This document shows, in pieces, positions 38,230 to 46,755 of a stretch of 64,000 bases of DNA (position 1 is the stretch's first letter; each line of letters starts with the position of its first letter). The DNA comes from Paracoccus sp. MC1862 (GTDB lineage Bacteria; Pseudomonadota; Alphaproteobacteria; Rhodobacterales; Rhodobacteraceae). Location of the stretch: assembly GCF_016617715.1 (NCBI RefSeq), contig NZ_CP067225.1:3106001-3170000 (forward strand), written 5' to 3'. Both the position numbers and the translations under genes were made by a program. A model generated the notes under the pieces. It saw nothing but the letters and a program-made list of their open reading frames with translations, was not told where the DNA came from and did not search any database.

Positions 38230-39445
38230 TCTGTGCGGCCTTGATGAAGCTCATGGGATTCACGGCCTTCCCGTCCACGCGCACTTCATAGTGCAGATGC
38301 GGTCCGGTCGAGCGGCCAGTGTTGCCCATATCACCGATCAGGCTGTTGCGCGAGACCTTCTGCCCGGCTTTCACCCGGATCTTGGACAGGTGGCCATAGC
38401 GGGTCTCGGTCCCCAGCTCGTGCTGGATCTTGATGAGGTTGCCATAGCCGCGCTGCCAGCCGGCATAGGTCACGACACCGTCGGCGGTGGAAAAGATCGG
38501 GGTGCCCACTGGACCGGCAAGGTCCAGCCCCTGGTGCTGGCGGCCCCAGCGCGGACCGAAACCCGAGGTGAAGCGGAAGGCCGACTTGACCGGCATCGCC
38601 AGCGGCAGCTTGCTGACGGCGATCTTGTAATCCTTGACCTTGCCCAGCGAGACCATGACCTCGGTCGCCCGCGCCTCGGATTCGCTGATGGCGGCATTGC
38701 CGCGCGACGAATAGCCCATGGGCGTCAGGGGCCCGCCGGTGCCCTCGTAGCCCTCGCGCACGGTGGCCAGCAGGCGGTCGCTGTCCACGCCGACCTGCTC
38801 GAACATCTCGTCCAGCGGCTTGACCGACATCTCGACGGCTTCTTCCAGCCGGGCAAAGATTTCCTCGTTGCGCTTCAGCATGGCGTCACGCTCGACCGCC
38901 ATGGCCTCGGCGGTGCGGATGGCGGCATCGGCGCGCAGGCTGGCCGCGGTCCTTGCCGCGGCGGTGGCGGCCAGTTCGCTCGACAGCGCCCCCAAGGCCA
39001 CCGACATTTCCTCGGCACGGGCGGCCTGCGGCCCGGCGTCCATCGTTCCGGCCTGGCGCGCCGCCTCGGTTTCCGCCTGCACGTCGTGCAGCGCGGCCTG
39101 GATCGCGCCGATGCCGCTTTCCAGCTCGCGCCGCTTTTCCTCGGATGCCAGCAGGTGCGACTGCATGGCCGAGATCTGGTCCAGCGCCGCGGTGAAGCGG
39201 CTCTGCGCAGCGGCGGCCTCGGCGGCGCGGGTGTCGCGCTCGGCGGCAAGCTGCTGAAGCTGCTGTTCCATCGCCGCGGATGCATTGCGCGGCGCGGTCC
39301 CGCCCATGGCGTCCAGCGTCAGGATCGAGCTTGCGGCGGCCGCCCATCCGACCACCACCACCATGCCGAGCCGCCGGACCAGCGGGCGGCGTGCAGGGGA
39401 AACAGGGGCAATGGTTGCGGGACGGTCAACAGCCGGTCGCGTCAT
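38219..39445 (-). CDS. membrane-anchored M23 (LytM) peptidase, LmdC-like
   Basis: A 408-residue envelope protein: a cytoplasmic N-terminus, one membrane span (about 26-48), a long Ala/Glu coiled coil (about 55-215), then a LytM domain near 285-405. The zinc ligands HQGLD and HLHYEV are both present, so it is likely an active endopeptidase cutting peptidoglycan cross-links. The ATG starting MTRPAVDRP is used; the frame extends upstream but only with low-complexity codons. The overlap with bacA and the domain layout match the LmdC partner of bactofilins. Confidence 0.9.
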   Translation of the reverse strand: MTRPAVDRPATIAPVSPARRPLVRRLGMVVVVGWAAAASSILTLDAMGGTAPRNASAAMEQQLQQLAAERDTRAAEAAAAQSRFTAALDQISAMQSHLLASEEKRRELESGIGAIQAALHDVQAETEAARQAGTMDAGPQAARAEEMSVALGALSSELAATAAARTAASLRADAAIRTAEAMAVERDAMLKRNEEIFARLEEAVEMSVKPLDEMFEQVGVDSDRLLATVREGYEGTGGPLTPMGYSSRGNAAISESEARATEVMVSLGKVKDYKIAVSKLPLAMPVKSAFRFTSGFGPRWGRQHQGLDLAGPVGTPIFSTADGVVTYAGWQRGYGNLIKIQHELGTETRYGHLSKIRVKAGQKVSRNSLIGDMGNTGRSTGPHLHYEVRVDGKAVNPMSFIKAAQNVF

Positions 39446-39634
39446 GGGGGTTATCCATTCGTGAAGGCCGAGGCGGTCGCCTCGCGGTTGCGGCTTGCTA
39501 GCGGAAACCGTGGCAGACCTGCAACGCTTCACGAAATCTTTGCAGCAGGGTCGGCGGAAGCCCGCGCAGGAAAGCCGTTCCGGTGGAGAGTTTCCGCCCA
39601 ATCACAGCGGCGCGACCACTCGTGTCTTGCTCTT

Positions 39635-41032
39635 TCAGGCCATGGCATAGGGCAGGGGACCGGTGCGGTCCTCGGGAATCTTCACCTCGCGGTCGATGGC
39701 CGGGACGGACCGCTGGTGGCAGTCCTGCCGGGGGCAGATGCGGCAACTGACGCCGATCTGCTCGTAGCCCGCCGGATTTCCGACATCGAGATCGTCGGCA
39801 TAGGTCAAGTCGCGCGCATGGGTGATCTCGCAGCCGAGGCAGATGGCAAAGCGCCGCACGGGCGCGCGGAAGGACCCGCCGGGCTTGGCCACCTCGCGCG
39901 ACAGGCACAGGTAACGCACCCCGTCCGGCGTCTGCGCCAGTTGCCGCAGGAACCGGCCCGGAGTCTCGAAGGCGCGATGCACGTTCCACAGGGGACAGGC
40001 ACCGCCGAAGCGGGCGAATTGCAGGCGCGTGGCGGAATGGCGCTTGGTGATGGTGCCCGCCTGATCGACCCGGACGAAGAAGAAGGGGATGCCGCGTTCC
40101 CCCGCCCGCTGCAGGGTGGACAGCCGGTGCGCCACCTGCTCCAGCGAGGCGCCGAAGAGATGCGACAGCCGTTCCAGATCGTGCCGTTCCGCCCGCGCCG
40201 CCGCCAGGAAGGCGCGATAGGGCAGTAGGGCCGCGCCGGCGAAATAATTGGCCAGCCCCAGCCGGGCGATGTCGCGGGCGGCATTGCTGCGGAACCGCGC
40301 AAGGTCCAGCGTCGCGTCCAGCAACTCGCCCCGCGTTTCCCGCGCGACGAGGTTCAGCAACTGGAACACCTGCGTGGCGGGATCGGCCAGCGTGTTCAGC
40401 GTGACCACGTCGCCCTCGCGCCGAAAGACCGATCCCGCCGCAAGCTCGGCCGAGCGGACGGTGATCCCCCGCTCGCCCAGCGCGGCCAGCGCCCGGTCCA
40501 TCGGCGGGGCGCGGCGTCCCTCGGGGCAGGCGAAGCGTTCGGCGGCGCGGTCCACGGCGTCGATGTAATTGTCGCAGTAATGGAAGAAGTCGCGCACCTC
40601 CTCCCATGGCGAGGTGAGCGCATTCTGGCCCGTGGGGCCGAAAGCCTCGTCCAGCGCCGCCAGCCGGTCCTGCCCGGCGCGATGGGCGCGGTAAAGGTCC
40701 AGAAATGCCCGCACCAGCCCCGGCGTGTTGGACGCGGCCAGCCGCATGTCGGCCAGCGTCGGCGTCGCGGCGAACAGCGGATCGGCCAGCGCCTCGGCCA
40801 GATCGACCACCATCCGGTCGCCGTCCCCCGTTGCCAGCGCCCCCACGTCCACCGAGAACTCGGACGCCAGCCGCAGCAGCACCCCGGCCGAGACGGGACG
40901 GTGGTTGTTTTCCATCTGGCTGAGATAGGGCAGGGACACGCCCAGCCGGTCGGCAAAGACCCGCTGCGTCAGCCCGTGGCGGTTGCGCGTCTCGCGCAGC
41001 GAGGCGCCGGCGTAGATCTTGTGGTTGGCCAT
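39635..41032 (-). CDS. ScfR-family (short-chain fatty acyl-CoA) transcriptional regulator
   Basis: A 465-residue regulator with an N-terminal XRE-type helix-turn-helix (about 8-62: LRETRNRHGLTQRVFADRLGV). A middle ImmA/IrrE-like domain follows, then a C-terminal DUF2083-like region with conserved cysteines (CLGCEITHARD, CRICPRQDCHQRS). This layout is that of ScfR proteins such as PccR of Rhodobacter sphaeroides, which senses propionyl-CoA metabolism, and of RamB/PrpR. The ATG has GGAGG nearby. TTTGCAAA palindromes lie just upstream, so it probably regulates itself. No propionyl-CoA carboxylase gene is in the window, but the valine operon here yields propionyl-CoA. Confidence 0.88.
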   Translation of the reverse strand: MANHKIYAGASLRETRNRHGLTQRVFADRLGVSLPYLSQMENNHRPVSAGVLLRLASEFSVDVGALATGDGDRMVVDLAEALADPLFAATPTLADMRLAASNTPGLVRAFLDLYRAHRAGQDRLAALDEAFGPTGQNALTSPWEEVRDFFHYCDNYIDAVDRAAERFACPEGRRAPPMDRALAALGERGITVRSAELAAGSVFRREGDVVTLNTLADPATQVFQLLNLVARETRGELLDATLDLARFRSNAARDIARLGLANYFAGAALLPYRAFLAAARAERHDLERLSHLFGASLEQVAHRLSTLQRAGERGIPFFFVRVDQAGTITKRHSATRLQFARFGGACPLWNVHRAFETPGRFLRQLAQTPDGVRYLCLSREVAKPGGSFRAPVRRFAICLGCEITHARDLTYADDLDVGNPAGYEQIGVSCRICPRQDCHQRSVPAIDREVKIPEDRTGPLPYAMA

Positions 41033-41052
41033 CGATCCCTCCTGCCGCGTCG

Positions 41053-41079
41053 TTTGCAAAATCACGGTGGTTTTGCAAA
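41053..41079. promoter_or_regulatory. paired TTTGCAAA operator ahead of the ScfR-family gene
   Basis: Two perfect TTTGCAAA palindromes (41053-41060 and 41072-41079) lie 11 bases apart, 21-47 bases upstream of the regulator's start. A TTTGC half-site follows near 41082. TTTGCAAA repeats are the reported recognition motif of PccR-type ScfR proteins; the site therefore fits autoregulation, although the spacing here is longer than I recall for the pcc promoters. Confidence 0.7.
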
Positions 41080-41152
41080 CGCAAATGCAGGGTGGCGTTC
41101 AGATCGACTGTGCATCACCTGTGCATCGGTCGTGCATCCGCTGCAAAGTCCC

Positions 41153-41503
41153 TCAGCCCCAGTCGTGGAAGACGAACCAGGCCCCCGCGCAGATCAGCCC
41201 GAAGCCCACGGCGTGCTGCCACCCCAGCCGCTCGCCGAGGTAAAGCCACGAGAAGCCGGCAAAGACGGTCAGGCTGATGACCTCCTGGATCGTCTTCAAC
41301 TGGGCCGCGCTGAAATGCCCGTGCCCGATGCGGTTCGCGGGCACCTGCAGCAGATATTCGAAGAAGGCGATGCCCCAACTGACGAGAATCACCATCAAAA
41401 GAGGCGCCGTCTTGAACTTGAGATGTCCATACCAGGCGACGGTCATGAACAGGTTGGATGCGATCAGCAGGCCGATGGTGACGGCCGGGACGCTCAGCCC
41501 CAT
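41153..41503 (-). CDS. DUF486 (DMT-like) small membrane protein
   Basis: A 116-residue protein with four membrane spans and the sequence VAWYGHLKF..GIAFFEYLLQVPANRIGHGHFSAAQLKTIQEV, which is characteristic of the DUF486 family, a short relative of drug/metabolite transporters. It probably works as a dimer; the substrate is unknown. Its start overlaps the dnaB stop by ten bases, so it appears to be translated downstream of dnaB. Confidence 0.88.
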   Translation of the reverse strand: MGLSVPAVTIGLLIASNLFMTVAWYGHLKFKTAPLLMVILVSWGIAFFEYLLQVPANRIGHGHFSAAQLKTIQEVISLTVFAGFSWLYLGERLGWQHAVGFGLICAGAWFVFHDWG

Positions 41504-42987
41504 TGCTGGACGTGGTTCCGCGCCAGGTTGCCGAAGCGGGTGAAGCGGCCCTCGAAGCTCAGTTCCACCGAGCCGATGGGTCCGTGGCGCTGCTTGCCGA
41601 TGATGACCTCGGCCTTGCCGTGGACCTGCTCCATCACCTGCTGCCAGGTCGCCATCTTGTCGAGGTCGTGGTCCGAGGGCTTCTCGCGCTCGCGGTAATA
41701 TTCCTCTCGAAAGACGAACATCACGATGTCGGCGTCCTGCTCGATGGACCCGGATTCGCGCAGATCCGACAGCTGCGGGCGCTTGTCCTCGCGGTTCTCG
41801 ACCTGACGGGAAAGCTGGGACAGTGCGATCACGGGGATGTTCAGTTCCTTGGCGATGGCCTTGAGCCCTTGCGTGATCTCGCTCACCTCGTTCACGCGGC
41901 TGTCCTTGGCAGAAGCCGCGCGCAGAAGCTGCAAGTAGTCCACGATCAGCACGTCCAACCCCATCGTCCGCTTCAGCTTGCGGGCGCGGGCGGCCAACTG
42001 GTTGATCGGCAGCGCCGGCGTGTCGTCGATATACAGCGGGCAGTTCTGCAGCGCATGGGCCGCTTCCACGAAGCGGCGGAACTCCTCTTCGGAAAGCTCA
42101 CCCCGCCGGATCATCTCGCTGGGCACTTCCGATGCCTCAGAGAGAATCCGCGCGGCAAGCTGTTCCGCCGACATTTCCAGCGAGAAGAATCCGACGATGC
42201 CGCCGTCCACGGTGCCCCGGCTGCCGTCGGGCAACTCGCCCATCCGGTGCGCCTTGGCGACGTTGAAGGCGATGTTGGTCGCAAGCGAGGTCTTTCCCAT
42301 CGACGGCCGCCCGGCCAGGATCAGCAGGTCCGACTTGTTCAGGCCGCCCAGCTTGGCATCCAGATCGGACAGCCCGGTCGAGATCCCCGACAGTTTGCCA
42401 CCGCGCTGATAGGCGGCGTTTGCGGTTTCCACTGCGCCGGTGACGGCCTGCAGGAAAGACTGGAACCCGCGTTCCGCCACGCCCTGCTCGCCCAGCTTGT
42501 AAAGCGTCTGCTCGGCGGTCTTGATCTGCTCCTCGGCGTCGTCATCGATGACGACGGTCGCGGCACGGGCCGAGATTTCCTGCCCCAGCGAAATCAGTTC
42601 GCGCCGCAGGGCGAACTCGCGGATCATCTTCGCATAATCGCGCGCGGCGTAGGAGGAGACCGCCGCCCCGGCCAGACGCGCGAGATAGGCGGGGCCGCCC
42701 AGTTCCTTCAGCCCCGCGTCATGTTCCATGAAGGCCTTGATCGTCACCGGGCTGGCCAGGGCGTTCCTGACGATGCGTTCCGAACACAGCTCGAAGATGC
42801 GGCGGTGGACGGGGTCGTAGAAATGCTCGGCCCGGATCAGGCGGGTGATCGAATCGAACACGTCGTTGTTGGTCAGCAGTGCGCCCAGAAGCTGCTGTTC
42901 GGCCTCGATCGAGAAGGGCACGGAGGGGGTATCGGACTCATCGGCACCCGCCACAGGGCGGGGCGTGAGCGCGCGAAGCTCGTTCAT
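41494..42987 (-). CDS. dnaB: replicative DNA helicase DnaB
   Basis: The hexameric 5'-3' helicase of the replication fork. The N-terminal DnaB domain (about 24-130, PFSIEAEQQLLGALLTNNDVF) is followed by the RecA-like motor with Walker A AGRPSMGKTSLATN, a Walker B/DYLQLL segment, and SQLSRQVENREDKRPQLSDLRESG. 497 residues; normal. Two DnaA boxes lie about 100-125 bases upstream of the start, between it and pyrE. Confidence 0.96.
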   Translation of the reverse strand: MNELRALTPRPVAGADESDTPSVPFSIEAEQQLLGALLTNNDVFDSITRLIRAEHFYDPVHRRIFELCSERIVRNALASPVTIKAFMEHDAGLKELGGPAYLARLAGAAVSSYAARDYAKMIREFALRRELISLGQEISARAATVVIDDDAEEQIKTAEQTLYKLGEQGVAERGFQSFLQAVTGAVETANAAYQRGGKLSGISTGLSDLDAKLGGLNKSDLLILAGRPSMGKTSLATNIAFNVAKAHRMGELPDGSRGTVDGGIVGFFSLEMSAEQLAARILSEASEVPSEMIRRGELSEEEFRRFVEAAHALQNCPLYIDDTPALPINQLAARARKLKRTMGLDVLIVDYLQLLRAASAKDSRVNEVSEITQGLKAIAKELNIPVIALSQLSRQVENREDKRPQLSDLRESGSIEQDADIVMFVFREEYYREREKPSDHDLDKMATWQQVMEQVHGKAEVIIGKQRHGPIGSVELSFEGRFTRFGNLARNHVQQWG

Positions 42988-43084
42988 CTCATGTCCTCGA
43001 CTCGGGTGCGCCCGACTATCTCATGACAGGGGGCGGGGGTCCACGATCACGCCCCGTATCGCGCGGGGCAGGCCGGGGGAAAGC

Positions 43085-43112
43085 TGTGGATAACCGGCGA
43101 AATTGTGGACAA
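43085..43112 (-). promoter_or_regulatory. pair of DnaA boxes upstream of dnaB
   Basis: On the minus strand TTATCCACA (43093-43085), the perfect DnaA-box consensus, and TTGTCCACA (43112-43104), one mismatch, lie in the same orientation 19 bases apart. They fall in the 138-base gap between pyrE and dnaB. DnaA binding here would link dnaB expression to replication initiation; a titration site is an alternative. Confidence 0.7.
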
Positions 43113-43125
43113 CTCAGTGGGTGAA

Positions 43126-43794
43126 TCAGGAATGAGCTGCCTGCCAGCCGCGCGGGTCGGTCAGGAAAGCTTCGACTTCGGAAAGGGTTGCACTGTCGAA
43201 AGACCCCTGCGCCTTGGCTTCTTCCAGCACGTCCCACCAGGTGCACAGGTGATGCAGCCTTACACCATGATCGGCCAGACGCTGCGTCGTCTCGGGGAAA
43301 ATGCCGTAGTAGAAGATCACCGCCGTATGGGCGCAGGTGGCCCCCGTCTCGCGGATGGCGTCCACGAAGGACAGCTTCGATCCGCCGTCGGTGGTCAGGT
43401 CCTCGACCAGCAGCACGCGCTGGCCTTCGCGCATCTCGCCCTCGATCCGGGCATTGCGGCCATAGCCCTTGGGCTTCTTGCGGACATAGGTCATGGGCAG
43501 GCCCAGCCGTTCCGCCACCAGCGCGGCAAAGGGGATGCCCGCGGTCTCGCCGCCTGCGATGTTGTCGAAAGCTTCGAAGCCCGCGTCGCGGCAGACGGTG
43601 GCCGCCATGAAATCCATCAGTGTGCCCCGGATGCGGGGGTAGGAGATCAGCTTGCGGCAGTCGATATAGGTCGGCCCCTTGAGCCCCGAGGCATAGGTGA
43701 AGGGCTCGGCCGAGAAATGCACGGCCCTGATCTCCAGCAGCATCCGGGCCGAGAGGCGGGCGATCTCCTCGCGGGTGGGGAAGCTCAGGGTCAT
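43126..43794 (-). CDS. pyrE: orotate phosphoribosyltransferase
   Basis: Joins orotate to PRPP in pyrimidine synthesis. The PRPP-binding signature [15 protein letters not shown] is central, with [14 protein letters not shown] as the flexible catalytic loop. 222 residues, typical of the alphaproteobacterial form. The start overlaps the pyrC stop at ATGA, so the two pyrimidine genes form an operon. Confidence 0.95.
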   Translation of the reverse strand: MTLSFPTREEIARLSARMLLEIRAVHFSAEPFTYASGLKGPTYIDCRKLISYPRIRGTLMDFMAATVCRDAGFEAFDNIAGGETAGIPFAALVAERLGLPMTYVRKKPKGYGRNARIEGEMREGQRVLLVEDLTTDGGSKLSFVDAIRETGATCAHTAVIFYYGIFPETTQRLADHGVRLHHLCTWWDVLEEAKAQGSFDSATLSEVEAFLTDPRGWQAAHS

Positions 43795-44843
43795 GCGTCG
43801 GTCTCGATATGCCAGAACAAGGGGAAGCCGGGGTCGAAGACCGTTACGGTCTCGCCGCCCGCCTCGATACGGTCGGGGAAGACCGCGGGCTCGTCGCGGC
43901 GGACCAGGCGGATGTGGTCCTTGTTCGGGGGCAGGCGGTAGAAAGCCGGGCCGTTCAGGCTGGTGAAGGCTTCCAGCCGGTCGATTGCGCCGGCTTCCTC
44001 GAAGACATGGGCGCAGATGGACAGCCAGTTCGGGGCAGTGAAGCAGCCGGCGCAGCCGCAGGCGCTTTCCTTGGCGCGGTCGGGATGGGGGGCGCTGTCG
44101 GTGCCGCTGAAAAAGCGCGGATCGCCCGAGGTCGCGGCCTCGACCAGCGCCAGCCGGTGGGATTCGCGCTTGGCGACGGGCAGGCAGTAGTAATGCGGCC
44201 GGATGCCGCCCGCGAGGATGTGGTTGCGGTTGATGACGAGGTGATGCGTCGTGATCGTGGCCCCGATGTCGCCACCCGCGCGGACGTAATCCACGCCGTC
44301 CGAAGTCGTGACGTGTTCCATCACCACCCGCAGGCTTGGGGTGGCGCGGCGAATCGGGTCAAGGACGCGGTCGATGAAGACGGCCTCGCGGTCGAAGATG
44401 TCCACGGCGGGGTCCGTCACCTCGCCATGGACGCAAAGGGGGACGCCCGCCTCTGCCATGGCCTCGAAAACGGGCCGCACCCGGTCGAAATCACGCACGC
44501 CGCTGGCCGAGTTGGTGGTCGCGCCCGCCGGGTAAAGCTTGACCGCCGAGATGATTCCTTGGGCGTGGGCGCCTACCACATCAGCCGGATCGGTGGCTTC
44601 GGTCAGGTAAAGCGTCATCAACGGACGCAACGTCGCGTTTTCGGGCAGCGCGGCCGTGATCCGGTCGCGATAGGCCGCCGCCTCGGACCCCGTAACTACC
44701 GGAGGAACAAGGTTCGGCATGATGATCGCGCGCCCCAGATCGGCCGACCAGGGGGCCACGGCGGCCAGCATTTGCTGGTCCCGCAGGTGCAGATGCCAAT
44801 CGTCAGGCCGGCGAAGTCGCAAGAAGTTGTTCATGACCTGCAT
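43791..44843 (-). CDS. pyrC: dihydroorotase
   Basis: A zinc amidohydrolase that cyclises carbamoyl aspartate to dihydroorotate. The metal motif HLHLRD is at residues 17-22, the carbamylated lysine is in [14 protein letters not shown] (about 103), and [19 protein letters not shown] and SGTDSAPH give later ligands. 350 residues, the PyrC (type II) size. Neither of two nearby ATGs (44843 and 44834) has a strong ribosome site; the upstream one directly follows GTTATAG, which could mean a leaderless message. Confidence 0.94.
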   Translation of the reverse strand: MQVMNNFLRLRRPDDWHLHLRDQQMLAAVAPWSADLGRAIIMPNLVPPVVTGSEAAAYRDRITAALPENATLRPLMTLYLTEATDPADVVGAHAQGIISAVKLYPAGATTNSASGVRDFDRVRPVFEAMAEAGVPLCVHGEVTDPAVDIFDREAVFIDRVLDPIRRATPSLRVVMEHVTTSDGVDYVRAGGDIGATITTHHLVINRNHILAGGIRPHYYCLPVAKRESHRLALVEAATSGDPRFFSGTDSAPHPDRAKESACGCAGCFTAPNWLSICAHVFEEAGAIDRLEAFTSLNGPAFYRLPPNKDHIRLVRRDEPAVFPDRIEAGGETVTVFDPGFPLFWHIETDA

Positions 44844-44983
44844 CTATAACGAACCATATCGCGTTAGCCAGCGGTGGGACTGCGCCTGACCGATTCCCTG
44901 TCCAAAAGGCTGAGTGGCGTGTTTGACCATCGTCCCTCAGCTTCGGCAGCAATGACGCAGATCAATTCGAAAGGATGTCTTTG

Positions 44984-45289
44984 ATGAACATGATGATTGG
45001 CGCGCTTGTGCCTTCGGCGAAACTCTGGGGCGACATGATGCGGATGGGGATCGAGGCCCAGTTCGTCATGACCCTGCGGACTGCGGGGATGCTGGGACTG
45101 CTGCCGCATGGCAAGAACGAGAACACGCTGATGGTATCGGAAAAGACCGACGCGGTGCGCGAATCCTTCGGCGCGGCCTTCCGCTCGGCGGCGCGCGGGG
45201 CGCGGGCCGACCAGATCCTCGCAGCGGCACTGAAGCCTTACGGGCGGCGGACGCGGGCCAATGCCAGACGGCTCGGCACCCGGCTCTGA
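44984..45289 (+). CDS. unknown conserved small protein
   Basis: A 101-residue basic protein beginning MNMMIGALVPSAKLWGDMMRMG. The first 45 residues are Met-rich and amphipathic (IEAQFVMTLRTAGMLGLLPHG), while the rest is polar and ends in an Arg-rich tail. No membrane span or known motif is certain. The second in-frame ATG is preferred because GAAAGG abuts the first. It is a single-gene unit on the + strand, closed by a strong terminator. The conservation-like pattern suggests a real gene, but I cannot name its function. Confidence 0.68.
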   Translation: MNMMIGALVPSAKLWGDMMRMGIEAQFVMTLRTAGMLGLLPHGKNENTLMVSEKTDAVRESFGAAFRSAARGARADQILAAALKPYGRRTRANARRLGTRL

Positions 45290-45304
45290 GGCGGCGGAAA
45301 GCGA

Positions 45305-45330
45305 AAAGGCCCGGCGGTTGCCGGGCCTTT
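45305..45330. terminator. bidirectional terminator between the small protein and gap
   Basis: AAAGGCCCGGC and GCCGGGCCTTT form an 11-bp stem with loop GGTT. It has T on the 3' side for the + strand and A on the 5' side, giving U for the minus strand, so it can serve the two convergent genes. Confidence 0.8.
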
Positions 45331-45350
45331 GTCATTCATGGGGCAGGGAT

Positions 45351-46370
45351 TCAGATCAGCTTGCCCATGGCGACCGCGGTGTCGGACATGCGGTTCGAGA
45401 AGCCCCATTCGTTGTCGTACCAGGACAGGATGCGGACCAGCTTGCCTTCCAGCACCTTGGTCTGGTCCATGTGGAAGACCGAGGAATGGGGATCGTGGTT
45501 GAAGTCGATCGAAACCAGCGACTCCTCGGTGTAGCCCAGCACGCCCTTGAGCCTGCCGTCCGCGGCCGACTTGATCGCCGCGTTGATCTCCTCGACCGAG
45601 GTGTCGCGGGCGGCCTCGAAGGTCAGGTCCACGACCGAGACGTTGGGGGTCGGCACCCGAATCGCCACGCCGTCGAGCTTGCCCTTGAGGTCGGGCAGCA
45701 CCAGGCCCACGGCCTTGGCCGCGCCCGTCGAGGTCGGGATCATCGACAGCGCCGCGGCGCGGGCGCGGTAAAGATCCTTATGCATCGTGTCCAGCGTCGG
45801 CTGGTCGCCGGTATAGCTGTGGATCGTGGTCATGAAGCCGCGGGTGATGCCCACCGCCTCGTTCAGGACATAGGCCACGGGCGACAGGCAGTTCGTCGTG
45901 CAGGAGGCGTTCGAGACGACGTGGTCTTCCGATTCCAGCGTGTCGTGGTTCACGCCATAGACGATGGTCTTCAGCGCGCGGTCGGTGGACCATTCGCCCG
46001 AGACGGGGGCCGAGACCAGCACGCGCTTCGAGCCGTTCTGCAGATGGATCGCGGCCTTCTGGCCGTCGGTGAAGATGCCGGTGCATTCCAGCGCCACGTC
46101 CACGTCCTGCCACGGCAGCTTGGCCGGATCACGCTCGGCGGTGACGCGGATCGGGCCGCGGCCCACGTCGATGCTGTCAGCGGTGGTGGTCACCTGCGCC
46201 GGGAAGCGGCCGTGGACCGAGTCGTAGCGCAGCAGATGCGCGTTCGTTTCGACGGGGCCGAGATCGTTGATGGCCACGACCTCGATATCGGTGCGGCCCG
46301 ATTCCACGATCGCCCGCAACACGTTCCGACCGATCCGGCCGAAGCCGTTGATCGCTACCTTGACTGCCAT
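45351..46370 (-). CDS. gap: glyceraldehyde-3-phosphate dehydrogenase
   Basis: The NAD-linked dehydrogenase of glycolysis and gluconeogenesis. [14 protein letters not shown] is the nucleotide-binding start, the catalytic cysteine C157 is in SNASCTTNC, and [11 protein letters not shown] closes the protein. 339 residues. The ATG starting MAVKVAING has GGAGG upstream. A 20-codon upstream extension to another ATG was rejected. Confidence 0.97.
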   Translation of the reverse strand: MAVKVAINGFGRIGRNVLRAIVESGRTDIEVVAINDLGPVETNAHLLRYDSVHGRFPAQVTTTADSIDVGRGPIRVTAERDPAKLPWQDVDVALECTGIFTDGQKAAIHLQNGSKRVLVSAPVSGEWSTDRALKTIVYGVNHDTLESEDHVVSNASCTTNCLSPVAYVLNEAVGITRGFMTTIHSYTGDQPTLDTMHKDLYRARAAALSMIPTSTGAAKAVGLVLPDLKGKLDGVAIRVPTPNVSVVDLTFEAARDTSVEEINAAIKSAADGRLKGVLGYTEESLVSIDFNHDPHSSVFHMDQTKVLEGKLVRILSWYDNEWGFSNRMSDTAVAMGKLI

Positions 46371-46477
46371 GAATACCTCCAACCGCTGACTGCGCGGGGA
46401 CGCAATGCCCAAGATTGCGGGGAAATGCAATCAGTCGAAGGGGTCAGCCGCCCGCGCCGCCGGGGAAAAGCGCCCGC

Positions 46478-46621
46478 TCAGCGCCAGAAGCTGACCCATT
46501 CGATCAACGACAGCATCTGCCGCCCGACCAGCAGCGGCAGGTTCCAGTGCAGCACCGCCGCGTCGAGAACGAAGAACCCGACAACGATCAGCGCCAGCGC
46601 CAGCGCGATGCTGTTGGTCAT
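46478..46621 (-). CDS. 47-residue single-span membrane protein
   Basis: A very short gene with a clear membrane span (IALALALIVVGFFVLDAAVL) followed by HWNLPLLVGRQ and a Trp-rich C-terminus ending SLIEWVSFWR. It starts after a purine-rich GGGGGCAGAG and its stop is 107 bases upstream of gap. The composition (one hydrophobic helix, then an amphipathic helix) and the good codon usage argue for a real protein. Function unknown; the closing tryptophans would sit at the membrane interface. Confidence 0.7.
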   Translation of the reverse strand: MTNSIALALALIVVGFFVLDAAVLHWNLPLLVGRQMLSLIEWVSFWR

Positions 46622-46755
46622 GGCTCTGCCCCCGAATAAGTCCTGCGCGCGTCATAATCGGGCCGCCCGCCCCGCTGCAAGCCGGCGGCGCGGGCCAAGC
46701 GCCGCGGCCCGGCGGCTCGTCCGCGGATCGCCCTTCCGCAGCGTGCGCGATGCCG

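Noticed and set aside
43105..43941. + strand open frame opposite pyrE
   Set aside because: No ribosome site or family motif, and opposes a complete phosphoribosyltransferase.
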